A DNA stretch of 64,000 nucleotides from Exiguobacterium marinum DSM 16307 (GCF_000620845.1 NZ_KK211189.1:2566162-2630161); one strand, 5' to 3'. Numbered from the stretch's first letter, positions 17,817-27,398 are shown. Notes: a model not told the origin generated them from the sequence alone. Program-made: numbers and translations.

Positions 17817-19862
17817 TTAGCTGATGACTTGTTGTTTACTTTGTAATTCGTGCATTCGAGCATAGACACCACCGAATTCGATGAGTGACTGGTGATTCCC
17901 CCGCTCGATAATTCGACCATGGTCGAGGACGAGAATCTGGTCCGCTTCCCGAATCGTAGAGAGACGGTGGGCGATGACAAACGTCGTTCGACCGTACGTG
18001 AGTGTTTTGAGTGCCTCTTGAATCAGTGCCTCGGTCTCCGAGTCGACACTTGCTGTCGCCTCATCGAGGACGAGGATGGCCGGGTCGAAGACGAGGGCAC
18101 GAGCGAAGCTGATCAACTGTCGTTCCCCACTCGAGAGTGAGGCCCCACGCTCAATCACCGGTTCATCGATTCCTTGTGGCAACTGCTTCACGAAACGGTC
18201 AGCCCCTACGGCTGTCAGTGCGTTCCAAACCTGCTCATCCGTGATTGTCTCGTCTCCTAGCGTGACGTTCGTCCGAATTGTACCGGTGAACAGGAACGGG
18301 TCTTGTAAGACAATCCCGAGGTGGTCCCGTACTGCCTGAGTTGGGAGCTTCGTCACATCCATCCCATCGATTCGTAGGACGCCTACAGACGGGTCATAAA
18401 ATCGCATGAGCAAGTTCATAATCGAGCTCTTTCCACTACCCGTATGTCCGACCAGAGCGATCGTCTCACCCGGAGCGGCGTGTAGTTCAATCTGTTGCAA
18501 CACCGGCTTCCCTGCTTCATAACTGAATGTCACATCATCAAAGACAACTTCCCCTTTAAAACGTGAAATGCGTTCTGATGAGACCGGTTCCCCTTTTTCG
18601 TCAAGTAACTGGAACATTCGGTCGGCCGAGACGAGCGCTTGCTGAAGTGGTGACAATTGGTTCATGATTTGTGTCACCGGCTCAAAGATCCGTGAGACGT
18701 AGTCGATGTATGCGTACAAAATCCCGAGCGTCAGGATGCTTCCCCCACCGAGCGTTTGTGTTCCGACGAACCAGATGAGCAAGGCGAGCGCCATGTTTCG
18801 GAAGAAATTGACGAGGTTATGGCTCATCAACGCATCTAATTTCAACAGTTTTCGTCTCGTTTGGAAGTTGTCACTGTTCTTCTCGTTAAATTCGTCATAG
18901 ACGAGATCTTCGCGGACGTACGATTGAATGATTGGCATCGTCTGAATGCTCTCATTTAACTGCGCGTTCATATCCGCGACGAGTGCGCGGACACGGAAGT
19001 TATTTTTCGTCGAGAAACGTTGGAACAATTTAATCCAGACGATGACGACCGGGATGATAATGAGTGAGACGAGTCCAAGACGTACGTCTAGGAAGAACAT
19101 CGCAATGAGTACCCCAATCATCATGACGACACTTTGGAAGACGCGAGCGAGCACCCCTAAATACAGGTCACGAATCGTCTCCGTATCATTTGTGACACGA
19201 CTGACAATTTTCCCAATCGGTGTCTGGTCAAAATAGCGGACCGGAATCGTTTGGAGATGCTTCATCACGTCAAGACGCATCGTTTTTACGATTTTATGCG
19301 CTGACCGTTGCAAGAGCATCTGTTGTCCCCAGTTCAATCCCGCCGCAAATAATAACAAGACGACGTAAAGTCCCGATAAGAGAAGGACCGCTCGTAAATC
19401 CGTTTGATAGAACTGAAATACGTCGGTCGACGAGAGTGAGACGATATTATCATACGTCGCCGTCTCGTCTCCTCTTGTAATCGTCAGCACGTCTCCTTCA
19501 ACTTCACGGACTCCTCCGCTCATAACCGCCTCAGGTACAAGATAGTATCCTTCGGTCGTTTGTACGATCGAGACCGGCTGAATCACATCTTGGTCGTTTA
19601 GTCTCGTTTCCTTCTCATAAGAATCACCATTAAAGGAAACACTACCGCCGGATTCGACTTGAACCCAGTCACGCTCGATGGCGACGATATGCTCATCGAT
19701 AATGACTTTGGCGATATACGGCCCGGCAAGTTCTGCGCCGACCGCTAAAAAGAGTAATGCCAGTCCGAGGAAGATGGAGCGCTTCACTTGTTTGGCATAG
19801 CCAACGAGTGAGCGAATCGTCTTCTTCCGGCGGACCGGATCTAATTCATATTGATCGATCAT
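17817..19862 (-). CDS. bmrD: Heterodimeric multidrug ABC exporter subunit BmrD-like
   Basis: About 681 residues. An extracellular insertion of roughly 110 residues follows the first transmembrane helix (AIERDWVQVESGG to SLSSTDVFQF), as in B. subtilis YheH/BmrD. The ATPase domain keeps the catalytic glutamate: Walker A GHTGSGKSS, signature LSSGERQLISFAR, Walker B ILVLDEATASVD and IAHRLSTI. It should pair with BmrC, which has a degenerate site. The ATG at 19862 follows AAAGGGGGAA and lies 22 bp after bmrC. B. subtilis BmrCD exports drugs and is induced by translation inhibitors. Confidence 0.88.
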   Translation of the reverse strand: MIDQYELDPVRRKKTIRSLVGYAKQVKRSIFLGLALLFLAVGAELAGPYIAKVIIDEHIVAIERDWVQVESGGSVSFNGDSYEKETRLNDQDVIQPVSIVQTTEGYYLVPEAVMSGGVREVEGDVLTITRGDETATYDNIVSLSSTDVFQFYQTDLRAVLLLSGLYVVLLLFAAGLNWGQQMLLQRSAHKIVKTMRLDVMKHLQTIPVRYFDQTPIGKIVSRVTNDTETIRDLYLGVLARVFQSVVMMIGVLIAMFFLDVRLGLVSLIIIPVVIVWIKLFQRFSTKNNFRVRALVADMNAQLNESIQTMPIIQSYVREDLVYDEFNEKNSDNFQTRRKLLKLDALMSHNLVNFFRNMALALLIWFVGTQTLGGGSILTLGILYAYIDYVSRIFEPVTQIMNQLSPLQQALVSADRMFQLLDEKGEPVSSERISRFKGEVVFDDVTFSYEAGKPVLQQIELHAAPGETIALVGHTGSGKSSIMNLLMRFYDPSVGVLRIDGMDVTKLPTQAVRDHLGIVLQDPFLFTGTIRTNVTLGDETITDEQVWNALTAVGADRFVKQLPQGIDEPVIERGASLSSGERQLISFARALVFDPAILVLDEATASVDSETEALIQEALKTLTYGRTTFVIAHRLSTIREADQILVLDHGRIIERGNHQSLIEFGGVYARMHELQSKQQVIS

Positions 19863-19884
19863 GAGAGATTCCCCCTTTCCCGGA

Positions 19885-21609
19885 TTACTCCGACTCTCCT
19901 TGTCGAATAAATTGTTCATAGTACCAACCGTGTCGTTCCATCAGTTGGTCATGTGTGCCGCGCTCTGTGACACGCCCGTCTTGAAGGACGAGAATTTGGT
20001 CAGCGTGCGCCACCGCAGAAAGACGGTGAGCCACGATAAATGTCGTCTTCGCCTTACGGCTCGTACGGACCGAATCGATGATTCGTGACTCCGTTTTCGC
20101 ATCGACCGCCGAAAGCGAGTCGTCAAGAAGTAGAATCTCTGGATTTTTCAACAACGCTCGTGAAATCGACAAACGTTGCTTCTGTCCACCTGACAGCATG
20201 ACACCCTGTTCCCCGACAACCGTATCCAGACCATTGTCAAGGTGTTCGATATCTGTATCAAATGCGGCGAGATGAATCGCCGTCTCGAGCGCTTCATCCG
20301 ATACGTCATCTACCCCGAAGCGAATGTTATCACGTACTGTTTTCGAGAATAGGAGGTGTTCTTGTGACACATATCCACTCCAGCCACGGACGGTTTCGAG
20401 TTTGATGTCAGAGATTGGTACACCGTTCACGAGAAGTGAATCGTCAATCGGATACTCCCGAAGCAATTGACGCAATAACGTCGTCTTCCCGGCCCCAGTC
20501 GGTCCGACGATTCCAATTGTCTCACCACGTGAGACGTGCAGGACGATGTCTTCTAACGACTCCCGATTTGCGTTTGGATAACGGAACGAGAGCGATTTGA
20601 AGGTGATTTTCTCCGGTACATCGATGTGAACTGTTCCCGTCGAGGCAACGTCTGGTACTTCGTTCATCGTCGTTTCAATTCGCTCGAGACTCGCTGTTCC
20701 TCGCTGCACGACGTTGATGAGTTCCCCGAACGCATACATCGGCCAAATGAGCATCCCTAAATAAATATTGAAGGAGACGAGCTGACCAAGCGTGATGTCG
20801 TTCGTAAAGACGAGATACGTCCCGAACGATAGCCCAATCAAGTAACTGAATCCGACAAGCAACTTGATGACCGGTTCAAACAACACATCGATTTTTGCGA
20901 CATGCAGGTTTTTTGCCATCACGTCATCCGTGATATCATCAAACTTTTTCGTGTCCGCTTCTTCTTGGACGAAGGAACGGACGACCCGAAGACCTGAAAT
21001 CGATTCCACGACTTGGTCGTTCATCACCCCGAACGAGTCTTGAGCTGCCGTGAAACGTGTATGAATTTGACTTCCGAGTTTATTCATCGACCAGGCAAGA
21101 ATCGGCATCGGCAAGAGTGCTGCGAGCGTCAACTTCCAATCGATAAACACACCCATGATCGTCAACGCGATAAGCGTCATGTTGAATGAGTCGACTAATG
21201 TCATGACCCCAAACCCTGCTGTCCGCTCTACCGCTTTCAAGTCATTCGTCGCAAGCGCCATCAAGTCACCTGTACGATGTTGTTGATAAAAACGCGGTGT
21301 TTGTTTGAGGAGATGACCAAAAAAGCGACCTCTTAATTTCTTTTCCAGTAGAAAGGCTGTCCCAAATAGTCGGGCAATCCACAAGTACGACATCACATAA
21401 GACAGCACCATGATGCCTAGAAGCGACGACACAATCAGAATTAACCGCTCTGTCGTCAAACTACCTTCACGAATCGCATCGATTGCCTGTCCGATAATCC
21501 ATGGTGGTAGCATATCCACCACACCCGTGATGATAAGTAAGATGATGGCGATCACATACGTCCGTTTCTGTCTTTTAATAAACCAATCCAATTGTTTAAT
21601 CAGTTTCAT
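19885..21609 (-). CDS. bmrC: Heterodimeric multidrug ABC exporter subunit BmrC-like
   Basis: A 574-residue half-transporter. In the ATPase domain Walker A is GPTGAGKTT and the signature LSGGQKQRLSISR, but the Walker B is followed by Asp (ILLLDDSLSAVD) where the catalytic Glu belongs. That is the hallmark of the degenerate subunit in BmrCD-type heterodimers. The ATG at 21609 follows AAAGGGGGAA; a longer in-frame start at 21681 would overlap the upstream terminator and is rejected. Expression should depend on the attenuator directly upstream. Confidence 0.9.
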   Translation of the reverse strand: MKLIKQLDWFIKRQKRTYVIAIILLIITGVVDMLPPWIIGQAIDAIREGSLTTERLILIVSSLLGIMVLSYVMSYLWIARLFGTAFLLEKKLRGRFFGHLLKQTPRFYQQHRTGDLMALATNDLKAVERTAGFGVMTLVDSFNMTLIALTIMGVFIDWKLTLAALLPMPILAWSMNKLGSQIHTRFTAAQDSFGVMNDQVVESISGLRVVRSFVQEEADTKKFDDITDDVMAKNLHVAKIDVLFEPVIKLLVGFSYLIGLSFGTYLVFTNDITLGQLVSFNIYLGMLIWPMYAFGELINVVQRGTASLERIETTMNEVPDVASTGTVHIDVPEKITFKSLSFRYPNANRESLEDIVLHVSRGETIGIVGPTGAGKTTLLRQLLREYPIDDSLLVNGVPISDIKLETVRGWSGYVSQEHLLFSKTVRDNIRFGVDDVSDEALETAIHLAAFDTDIEHLDNGLDTVVGEQGVMLSGGQKQRLSISRALLKNPEILLLDDSLSAVDAKTESRIIDSVRTSRKAKTTFIVAHRLSAVAHADQILVLQDGRVTERGTHDQLMERHGWYYEQFIRQGESE

Positions 21610-21648
21610 GACTGATTTCCCCCTTTCGCCCAATCCATCTGAGCACGC

Positions 21649-21697
21649 AAAAAAGCGCACTCCACCTGATTGTGCAACCAATCAAATGAAGCGCGCT
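21649..21697 (-). terminator. Attenuator terminator in the bmrCD-rtcB leader
   Basis: On the minus strand a 19-bp helix (arms at plus 21679-21697 and 21654-21672, four of the pairs G-U) with a 6-base loop is followed by six U residues. It lies after a leader peptide and 40 bp before bmrC. A competing pairing of CTTCATTTG (21683-21691) with CAAA...TGAAG (21707-21719, 4-base bulge) would break its left arm. Confidence 0.85.
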
Positions 21698-21761
21698 TGA
21701 AGAAGTCTTCAGTCTTTTGCATGGTCAGGGAAAGGACACTACCCCTATCCAGCTGCCAAAG

Positions 21762-21830
21762 TCACGCAGTTAAATACGAGTAGCCATATGATGTTTTGAG
21801 TGTGTTTGTGAGTGCAATGTTGTTCATCAT
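21762..21830 (-). CDS. 22-residue leader peptide of the bmrCD-rtcB operon (BmrB analogue)
   Basis: A reading frame of 22 codons, beginning MMNNIALTNTL and ending KTSYGYSYLTA, has a GAGAGGAG ribosome-binding site six bases before the first ATG. It sits downstream of a sigma-A-like promoter (21870-21899) and is followed by a strong terminator. In B. subtilis, bmrCD is preceded by leader gene bmrB, and ribosome stalling on it relieves transcription termination; the same arrangement is seen here with an unrelated, shorter peptide. The Tyr/Ser-rich end may be the sensing part. The regulatory role is inferred from layout. Confidence 0.75.
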   Translation of the reverse strand: MMNNIALTNTLKTSYGYSYLTA

Positions 21831-21869
21831 TTTGGCTCCTCTCGTTTCATCGTTTTAAAATCTACTCAA

Positions 21870-21899
21870 ACCTTAGCAGACTGTTCTGAAAATTGTCAA
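21870..21899 (-). promoter_or_regulatory. Promoter of the bmr leader
   Basis: On the minus strand TTGACA, 18-base spacer, TAAGGT. The -10 is poor but the -35 is perfect, and the transcript would start about 30 bases before the leader ATG. Confidence 0.5.
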
Positions 21900-21930
21900 T
21901 ATTATTCTGTAAAAAAATTGTAACTTGTGT

Positions 21931-23571
21931 TTAGTTTAAGAAAAACATGCCCAAAATGAGACCAACGACCCCTGTAGCCGTTGCATAATAAATCATCGGC
22001 ATGAGCGTATAACGGATGATCGTTCCTTCTTTCCCAAGCAATCCGGCAACAGATGCCACCGCTACGACGTTTAACACACAAATCATGTTCCCGGCGTTCG
22101 CCCCTGCCATCTGCATCGACAAGGCTAGTGACTCATTCAACCCAACTGAACTAGCGACATTTGTCGTCAAGCTCGAGAACATCATGTTCGAGAAGGTCGC
22201 CGATCCTGAAACGAACGCGCCGAGGGCCCCAATCCATGGTGCGACGAGTGGCCATACTCCACCGAACGTGTCAGCAGCCGCTGTCGCGAGTTCGACTGGC
22301 ATCGACGCAAGTCCAGCTCCACCACTTTCTGAGTGGATGAAAATACGAACCATCGGAACAGAAGCCGCTAACGTAATGGCCGTTCCAACGACACCAAGCG
22401 TCGTTGCTTTAAAGACCGACGTGACTTGTGACCAACTCATATTGTGCAAGAAGAATGTTGCGATGATCGTCAAGATAAACATGAATCCTGGTGAATAAAA
22501 TGGTTCCCAAGATGTTGAAATCCCTTCGACCCCTAAAATATCCGGGAGATTGATTCGTACACTACGAGATAACTCGTTCAAGAATGGAACTGTTCGTGTC
22601 AAAATCAAGAAAATCGTCAAAATGAGATAAGGTGCCCACGCTTTCCATTGTGGCAACTCACGCTTTCCAGTTTTAACGGTCTTACTTTCAACAGGTTGTT
22701 CGATTTGATCCGCGTATCCATCAAACGTCCATACGCGTTTTGGCATGAGAATCCCTTTTCGTGCCATTGTGACGAGAATGACTAGCCCCGTCAATCCACC
22801 AAGCATTCCACCGAACTCAAACCCTAGAATCAACGTCCAAATGTATGCCGGCACACTATACAGAAGCGCTGCGACAATTGCGATTGGAAACACTTCAAGC
22901 GCAGGTTTGATTGACTTTTCTTTACTGAAGAAACGAGTCAGCATCAAAATTAAAATAAATGGGATGAATAATCCAACCGCCATGTCAATCAAGACTGTTT
23001 GTAAGACGACCTCTGTAATAAATTCAATCGCCTCCGGCTGATTCACATCAAGGGATAGACCATTACCAATCCCGATGAGTGCCGGTGTACCCACTGCCCC
23101 AAACGTAACGGCTGAAACGTCTGCTGATAGTGCGATGACGACTGCCGCTATTGGCGGAAAGCCGAGTGCAATCAAAAGTGGTGCCGCCACGGTAGCCGGT
23201 GTACCGAACCCTGAAGCCCCTTCAATGAATGAAACGAATAACCAACCGACAATCAAAACTTGAATCCGCGGATCGGGTGTGATGTTGACGAATCCGGAGC
23301 GAATTGCATTCATTCCGCCTCCTTCTTTCATCGTATTCATCATTCCGATGGCACCGTATACAATCCATACTGTTGTCACGGCAATGACAAGACCTTGTAG
23401 CGTGGCTGACATAATCCGTGTCGCATCCAATTGCCAAACAAAGAATGCTAAAATCGCCGTCGTCACAAGTGACAAAGGCATTGCTACTGATGCAGGTAAA
23501 CGCATAATTACCAATAAGATAAGCACGGCCACAATCGGTGTCAGTGCTGTAATCCATTCTAAAATCGTCAA
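21931..23571 (-). CDS. lctP: L-lactate permease (LctP/LldP family)
   Basis: A 546-residue membrane protein with about 12-14 hydrophobic segments. Family motifs include [39 protein letters not shown] and [10 protein letters not shown]. It takes up lactate (possibly glycolate) with protons. The start is a TTG after AAGGTGGG. It lies 48 bp after recX on the same strand. No lactate utilisation genes are adjacent. No clear terminator follows before the bmr promoter. Confidence 0.88.
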   Translation of the reverse strand: MTILEWITALTPIVAVLILLVIMRLPASVAMPLSLVTTAILAFFVWQLDATRIMSATLQGLVIAVTTVWIVYGAIGMMNTMKEGGGMNAIRSGFVNITPDPRIQVLIVGWLFVSFIEGASGFGTPATVAAPLLIALGFPPIAAVVIALSADVSAVTFGAVGTPALIGIGNGLSLDVNQPEAIEFITEVVLQTVLIDMAVGLFIPFILILMLTRFFSKEKSIKPALEVFPIAIVAALLYSVPAYIWTLILGFEFGGMLGGLTGLVILVTMARKGILMPKRVWTFDGYADQIEQPVESKTVKTGKRELPQWKAWAPYLILTIFLILTRTVPFLNELSRSVRINLPDILGVEGISTSWEPFYSPGFMFILTIIATFFLHNMSWSQVTSVFKATTLGVVGTAITLAASVPMVRIFIHSESGGAGLASMPVELATAAADTFGGVWPLVAPWIGALGAFVSGSATFSNMMFSSLTTNVASSVGLNESLALSMQMAGANAGNMICVLNVVAVASVAGLLGKEGTIIRYTLMPMIYYATATGVVGLILGMFFLN

Positions 23572-23619
23572 TGTAGACCCACCTTTTCGTATTTTCCCCT
23601 ACCGTAAACAGATGTCCCA

Positions 23620-24432
23620 TCACGATTCTTCTTGAACGAGTCGATCTAATGTACGTTCAATCACGTCATACGGAAATCCTTTGCGCCGAAGCTGCATCTT
23701 CATACGCTGTTTGCGTTCGAACGCATCATATCCGTTGAACTTCCGACTCAACTTTTCAGCCTGTTTCAGACATGCCGCAATCTCGACATCTTCGTCTTCT
23801 TCCTCCCAAAAAGTTTGAATCGCCTCTGAAATAATATCAAAGGTAAACCCCCTTTGCATTAGGGTTTGTTGAATTCTTTGTTGCACTTCTGTGGCAGAAC
23901 GTCGATTTGTTTCCATTTGTTTCCTTTTCACGAACTTTCCTGCCTTTTCGACAAGCTCTTCATGAGTGATTGACGCCACTACCGTCTCGACGATGTCTGC
24001 TGGAATACGAAGCTGTCCAAGCTCCCGTTTAATTTTAATTGGCCCGCTCGGACTCGTATTGAACTTAGTCTGGACATAAGCTTTCGCGAATTCAGCATCA
24101 TTCAAGTAGCGTTGCTCTTTCAGTCGCGTGATGGCATGTTTGATGGCAGTTTCACTTAACTCCTTCTTCACTAGGTAGTCCTGTACCTCTGAAATGGCAC
24201 GCATTCGATACGATAAATAATTGACGGCCAATTTATACGCCTTTTGAGCCTCTTCCGCTTCAAGCACATCTTGGACAAAGTCATCCTCAAGCTCCATTCC
24301 TTTTGCGAGTCCGTACTTAATGAACACGTCAACATCGATAGCAAACGCAAACTCCTCTTTTCCTTCGCGCTCGATGAAGACGTTCAATCGGTCTTTATTC
24401 TTTTGTTGGGTAGTGAACTTTGCAATTTTCAC
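23620..24432 (-). CDS. recX: RecX regulatory protein
   Basis: About 270 residues made of repeated three-helix RecX modules; typical phrases are NYLSYRMRAISEVQDYLVKKE and LKEQRYLNDAEFAKAYVQ (in parts), with KIKRELGQLRIP. RecX modulates RecA filaments. The GTG at 24432 follows GGAGGGG; starting at the upstream ATG would put that site inside the coding region. Divergent yfhF begins 145 bp away, the same pairing as in B. subtilis (yfhG-yfhF). Confidence 0.85.
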   Translation of the reverse strand: MKIAKFTTQQKNKDRLNVFIEREGKEEFAFAIDVDVFIKYGLAKGMELEDDFVQDVLEAEEAQKAYKLAVNYLSYRMRAISEVQDYLVKKELSETAIKHAITRLKEQRYLNDAEFAKAYVQTKFNTSPSGPIKIKRELGQLRIPADIVETVVASITHEELVEKAGKFVKRKQMETNRRSATEVQQRIQQTLMQRGFTFDIISEAIQTFWEEEDEDVEIAACLKQAEKLSRKFNGYDAFERKQRMKMQLRRKGFPYDVIERTLDRLVQEES

Positions 24433-24577
24433 AACGATTCCCCTCCATTTCATGTTTCTAACATATCACGTTCAGGAATTGTAGAGGATTTTTGATAAGT
24501 TAGAAGAAAGGGTATTCATCTGGATATACTGACTTATACCCATTTTAGAAACAACACATGATATCGGAGGGAATTTC

Positions 24578-25486
24578 ATGAAAATCGCAATCACCGGTGG
24601 AACCGGGCTCATCGGTCAACCGCTCGTCCGCGCACTAGCCGATGCCGGTCATCAAGTCGTCGTGTTGACTCGTCATCCTCGTCCTCGCCATCGCGGGGTG
24701 TCATTTATCGAATGGTTGACACCAAATAGCAAACCAGAAAAAGAACTTGAAGGAACGGATGCTTTCATTCATTTAGCTGGGGCCTCCATCAATGATGGAC
24801 GATGGACACATAAGCAAAAACAAGCCATCCTTCAAAGTCGAATCGAAGGAACGAAAGAAGTCGTTCGCCTGATTAAACAGTTGAAACAGAAGCCACAAGT
24901 CGTCATAAGCGGCTCAGCGATTGGGATATATGGTGAAGACCGCTCCATCACTTATTCGGAAGAAACGCCCTTACCGACGCGGACCAATTTCCTAGGGAAT
25001 GTATGTATTCTTTGGGAACAAGAAGCCGACCCGATTCGCGACCTTGGCATACGTCTCGTTACCATGCGCACCGGAGTCGTTTTATCAAATGACGGAGGTG
25101 CTTTCCCATTAATGAAACTTCCTTATCAGTTCGGGGTCGGTGGTAAAATTGGATCGGGAGAGCAGTGGGTACCCTGGATTCATTTAGATGATCTTGTACG
25201 GTTATTCGTGCATATCATCGAAACAGATGCAATCGAAGGTCCCGTAAACGGAACGGCTCCAACACCGGTGACGATGAATGAATTCGGGAAGACGATTGCA
25301 AAAGTGATGCATCGTCCACATTGGATTCCCGCACCTACATCAATGATGAAACTCGTTCTCGGTGAGAAAAGTGTCATCGTCCTAGAAGGCGCGAAGGTCG
25401 TTCCGACTAAGGCGCTTCAACACGGATTCGATTTTCGATATGAAACACTCGAACCCGCTCTAACACAACTACTACAAGATGCCTAA
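24578..25486 (+). CDS. yfhF: NAD(P)-dependent epimerase, SDR39U1/TIGR01777 family (YfhF)
   Basis: A 302-residue extended short-chain dehydrogenase: cofactor motif ITGGTGLIGQPL at residues about 5-16, SGSAIGIYG around the catalytic region, and HLDDLVRLFVH later. The family is widely conserved, related to SulA-type epimerases, with no firm substrate. CGGAGGG precedes the ATG. The amidohydrolase gene follows after 12 bp and probably shares the mRNA. Confidence 0.85.
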   Translation: MKIAITGGTGLIGQPLVRALADAGHQVVVLTRHPRPRHRGVSFIEWLTPNSKPEKELEGTDAFIHLAGASINDGRWTHKQKQAILQSRIEGTKEVVRLIKQLKQKPQVVISGSAIGIYGEDRSITYSEETPLPTRTNFLGNVCILWEQEADPIRDLGIRLVTMRTGVVLSNDGGAFPLMKLPYQFGVGGKIGSGEQWVPWIHLDDLVRLFVHIIETDAIEGPVNGTAPTPVTMNEFGKTIAKVMHRPHWIPAPTSMMKLVLGEKSVIVLEGAKVVPTKALQHGFDFRYETLEPALTQLLQDA

Positions 25487-25498
25487 GGAGAATTAATT

Positions 25499-26653
25499 GT
25501 GAGTCACTTACTTATTCGAAATGCCCATGTTTATCCGATTACCGCACCTCACTTTTACGGAGACCTTCGTGTTCGAGACGGCAAAATCATCGAAATGGCT
25601 GAATTGCTTGAGCCACTTGACGATGAGAACGTCATCGAGGCGGAAGGAAACTTCTTATTCCCTGGTTTCATCGATGCCCATACCCATCTTGGCTTATATG
25701 ATGAAGGGACCGGGTCCGTCGGAAACGACGCTAATGAAACAGTAGAAGCGATGACTCCTCATGCCCGTGCGATTGATGGTGTTTATCCACTGGACGAAGG
25801 TTTTCAGGAAGCGCTGATGGCAGGGGTGACTGCCGTACAAGTCATGCCAGGTAGCATGAACGTCATCGGTGGTGTGACAAGTGTCATCAAAACGCACGGT
25901 CGCTATATTGATGACATGATTGTCCGACGTCATGCCGGACTGAAGATGGCGCTCGGTGAAAACCCAAAACGGATTCATAGTATGGGAAAAACGGGGGACT
26001 TAACACGAATGGGTATTATGGGATTGCTTCGTGAAGCGTTCCGCACGGTCGGGTCGACCAAGACGATTGGAACTTTCGGCAGTCAGATGATTCAACTCGC
26101 TCTCAATCGTGAAATGCCAATTCGTGTTCATGCACACCGAGCCGACGATATCCTATCTGTCGTACGTTTCGCAAAAGAGTTTGACCTCGACTTTCGAATC
26201 GAGCATTGTACGGAAGGTCACCTCGTCGCTAAAAAGTTACAGGAACTCGGTGTGAAACACGTCACCGTCGGACCGACGTTCACTCGAAAATCGAAAATCG
26301 AGCTCCAAAATAAGACGTGGGAGACGTATCGTGTTCTACATGAACATGGCATGATCGTTTCGATTACGACCGATCATCCGTACACGCCTGTTCAATACTT
26401 AAATTTATGCGCAGGACTTGCGGCTCGTGAAGGCTTACCGGTTGATGTCGCTTTACGAGGAATCACCATCAATCCTGCTGAATCATTAGGTGTTGACGAC
26501 CGCATCGGCTCACTAGAAGTCGGGAAAGACGCCGATCTCGTGCTGTGGAATCACTTCCCCCTCGACTACTTGGCGAAGCCGATTATGACGATTGTAAACG
26601 GCGAAGTCGTCTACAAAACGGAGCGTGCCGAAACGCATCATGAGGTCGAATAA
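25499..26653 (+). CDS. Amidohydrolase (imidazolonepropionase-like)
   Basis: A 384-residue metal-dependent hydrolase: FPGFIDAHTHLGLYDEG carries the HxH metal pair at about residues 60-62, later metal-site candidates are in RVHAHRADD and RIEHCTEGH, and ITTDHPY supplies the catalytic Asp. The C-terminal beta cap LEVGKDADLVLWN is standard. Members cleave cyclic amides or act on peptides; the substrate here is unknown. A GTG start follows AAGGAGAA. No signal peptide. Confidence 0.82.
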   Translation: MSHLLIRNAHVYPITAPHFYGDLRVRDGKIIEMAELLEPLDDENVIEAEGNFLFPGFIDAHTHLGLYDEGTGSVGNDANETVEAMTPHARAIDGVYPLDEGFQEALMAGVTAVQVMPGSMNVIGGVTSVIKTHGRYIDDMIVRRHAGLKMALGENPKRIHSMGKTGDLTRMGIMGLLREAFRTVGSTKTIGTFGSQMIQLALNREMPIRVHAHRADDILSVVRFAKEFDLDFRIEHCTEGHLVAKKLQELGVKHVTVGPTFTRKSKIELQNKTWETYRVLHEHGMIVSITTDHPYTPVQYLNLCAGLAAREGLPVDVALRGITINPAESLGVDDRIGSLEVGKDADLVLWNHFPLDYLAKPIMTIVNGEVVYKTERAETHHEVE

Positions 26654-26831
26654 TTTTCATTATTTTTCATAAGCGTTTTTACGCATAATTTACTTGCTTT
26701 TTTAAAAATACTATATAAAATTTATCTTGTAACTTTATAAAGCAGCCAAGGCGGTTCGAACAGCGAAGCCAGAAGTATGCTTTCGTTACGACTATTCTTC
26801 AGCGGTCTGAAATAGGAGGAGGAATGTAAAG
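26654..26831 (+). other. 178-bp leader or promoter region of the acetyltransferase gene
   Basis: AT-rich at first (TTGCTT at 26694 and TAAAAT at 26716 could form a weak promoter), then 90 bases of mixed composition. A small hairpin TTCAG-CGGT-CTGAA at 26798-26811 touches the ribosome-binding site. I recognise no known riboswitch class. Confidence 0.3.
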
Positions 26832-27398
26832 GTGCTCAAATTTCGTGAGCTCACCGACTGCGCGGAGTTGTTCGAACTGATGCAACACCCAGATGTCTTT
26901 CCGTATGTCCGTCAAAAGACGGTCCACTTTGACGAGTTTTTATTTAGCACGAAGCAAATCATCGAGCTAGAAGAGCAAGGAAATATCATCTCACGTACCA
27001 TCACGAACGAGTATGGTACCCCAATTGGGACAATCAGCTTGTACGACGTCGAATCCGGCTACGGGTTTCTTGGTACATGGCTTGGCAAGCCATATCATGG
27101 CAAAGGTTATAATCAAGTCGCGAAAGAGTCGTTCTTCTCGGAACTCTTCTTCGAACTTGACATGGAAAGTGTGTTTTTAAAAATCCGTAAATCGAATGAA
27201 CGCTCGATTGCCGCAGCAGAAAAGCTTCCATACGCGTTTTGCGCGAATGAGATTCGTTCAGAACTGCTTGCAGAAATCAATCAGGGTGACGCCGAATACG
27301 TCCTTTATGAAGTATCCAAGTCGAGTTTCCAACTTTACTCGCATACCCTTCATGTCCCAGAATACGAAGTTCCTTACGAAACGCAACTCGAAGCCTGA
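26832..27398 (+). CDS. GNAT-family N-acetyltransferase
   Basis: A 188-residue protein with the RimJ/RimL-like layout: LKFRELTDCAELFELM at the start, and the acetyl-CoA binding stretch around GTWLGKPYHGKGYNQVAKE (about residues 78-96) with the GKGY turn. It would acetylate an amine on a small molecule or protein N-terminus; the target is unknown. The start is GTG after AGGAGGAGG. It stands alone between its own leader region and a terminator. Confidence 0.75.
   Translation: MLKFRELTDCAELFELMQHPDVFPYVRQKTVHFDEFLFSTKQIIELEEQGNIISRTITNEYGTPIGTISLYDVESGYGFLGTWLGKPYHGKGYNQVAKESFFSELFFELDMESVFLKIRKSNERSIAAAEKLPYAFCANEIRSELLAEINQGDAEYVLYEVSKSSFQLYSHTLHVPEYEVPYETQLEA

Noticed and set aside
21610-21681. 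Longer bmrC start at 21681
   Set aside because: It would lie within the terminator hairpin and has no ribosome-binding site; ATG 21609 has AAAGGGGG.
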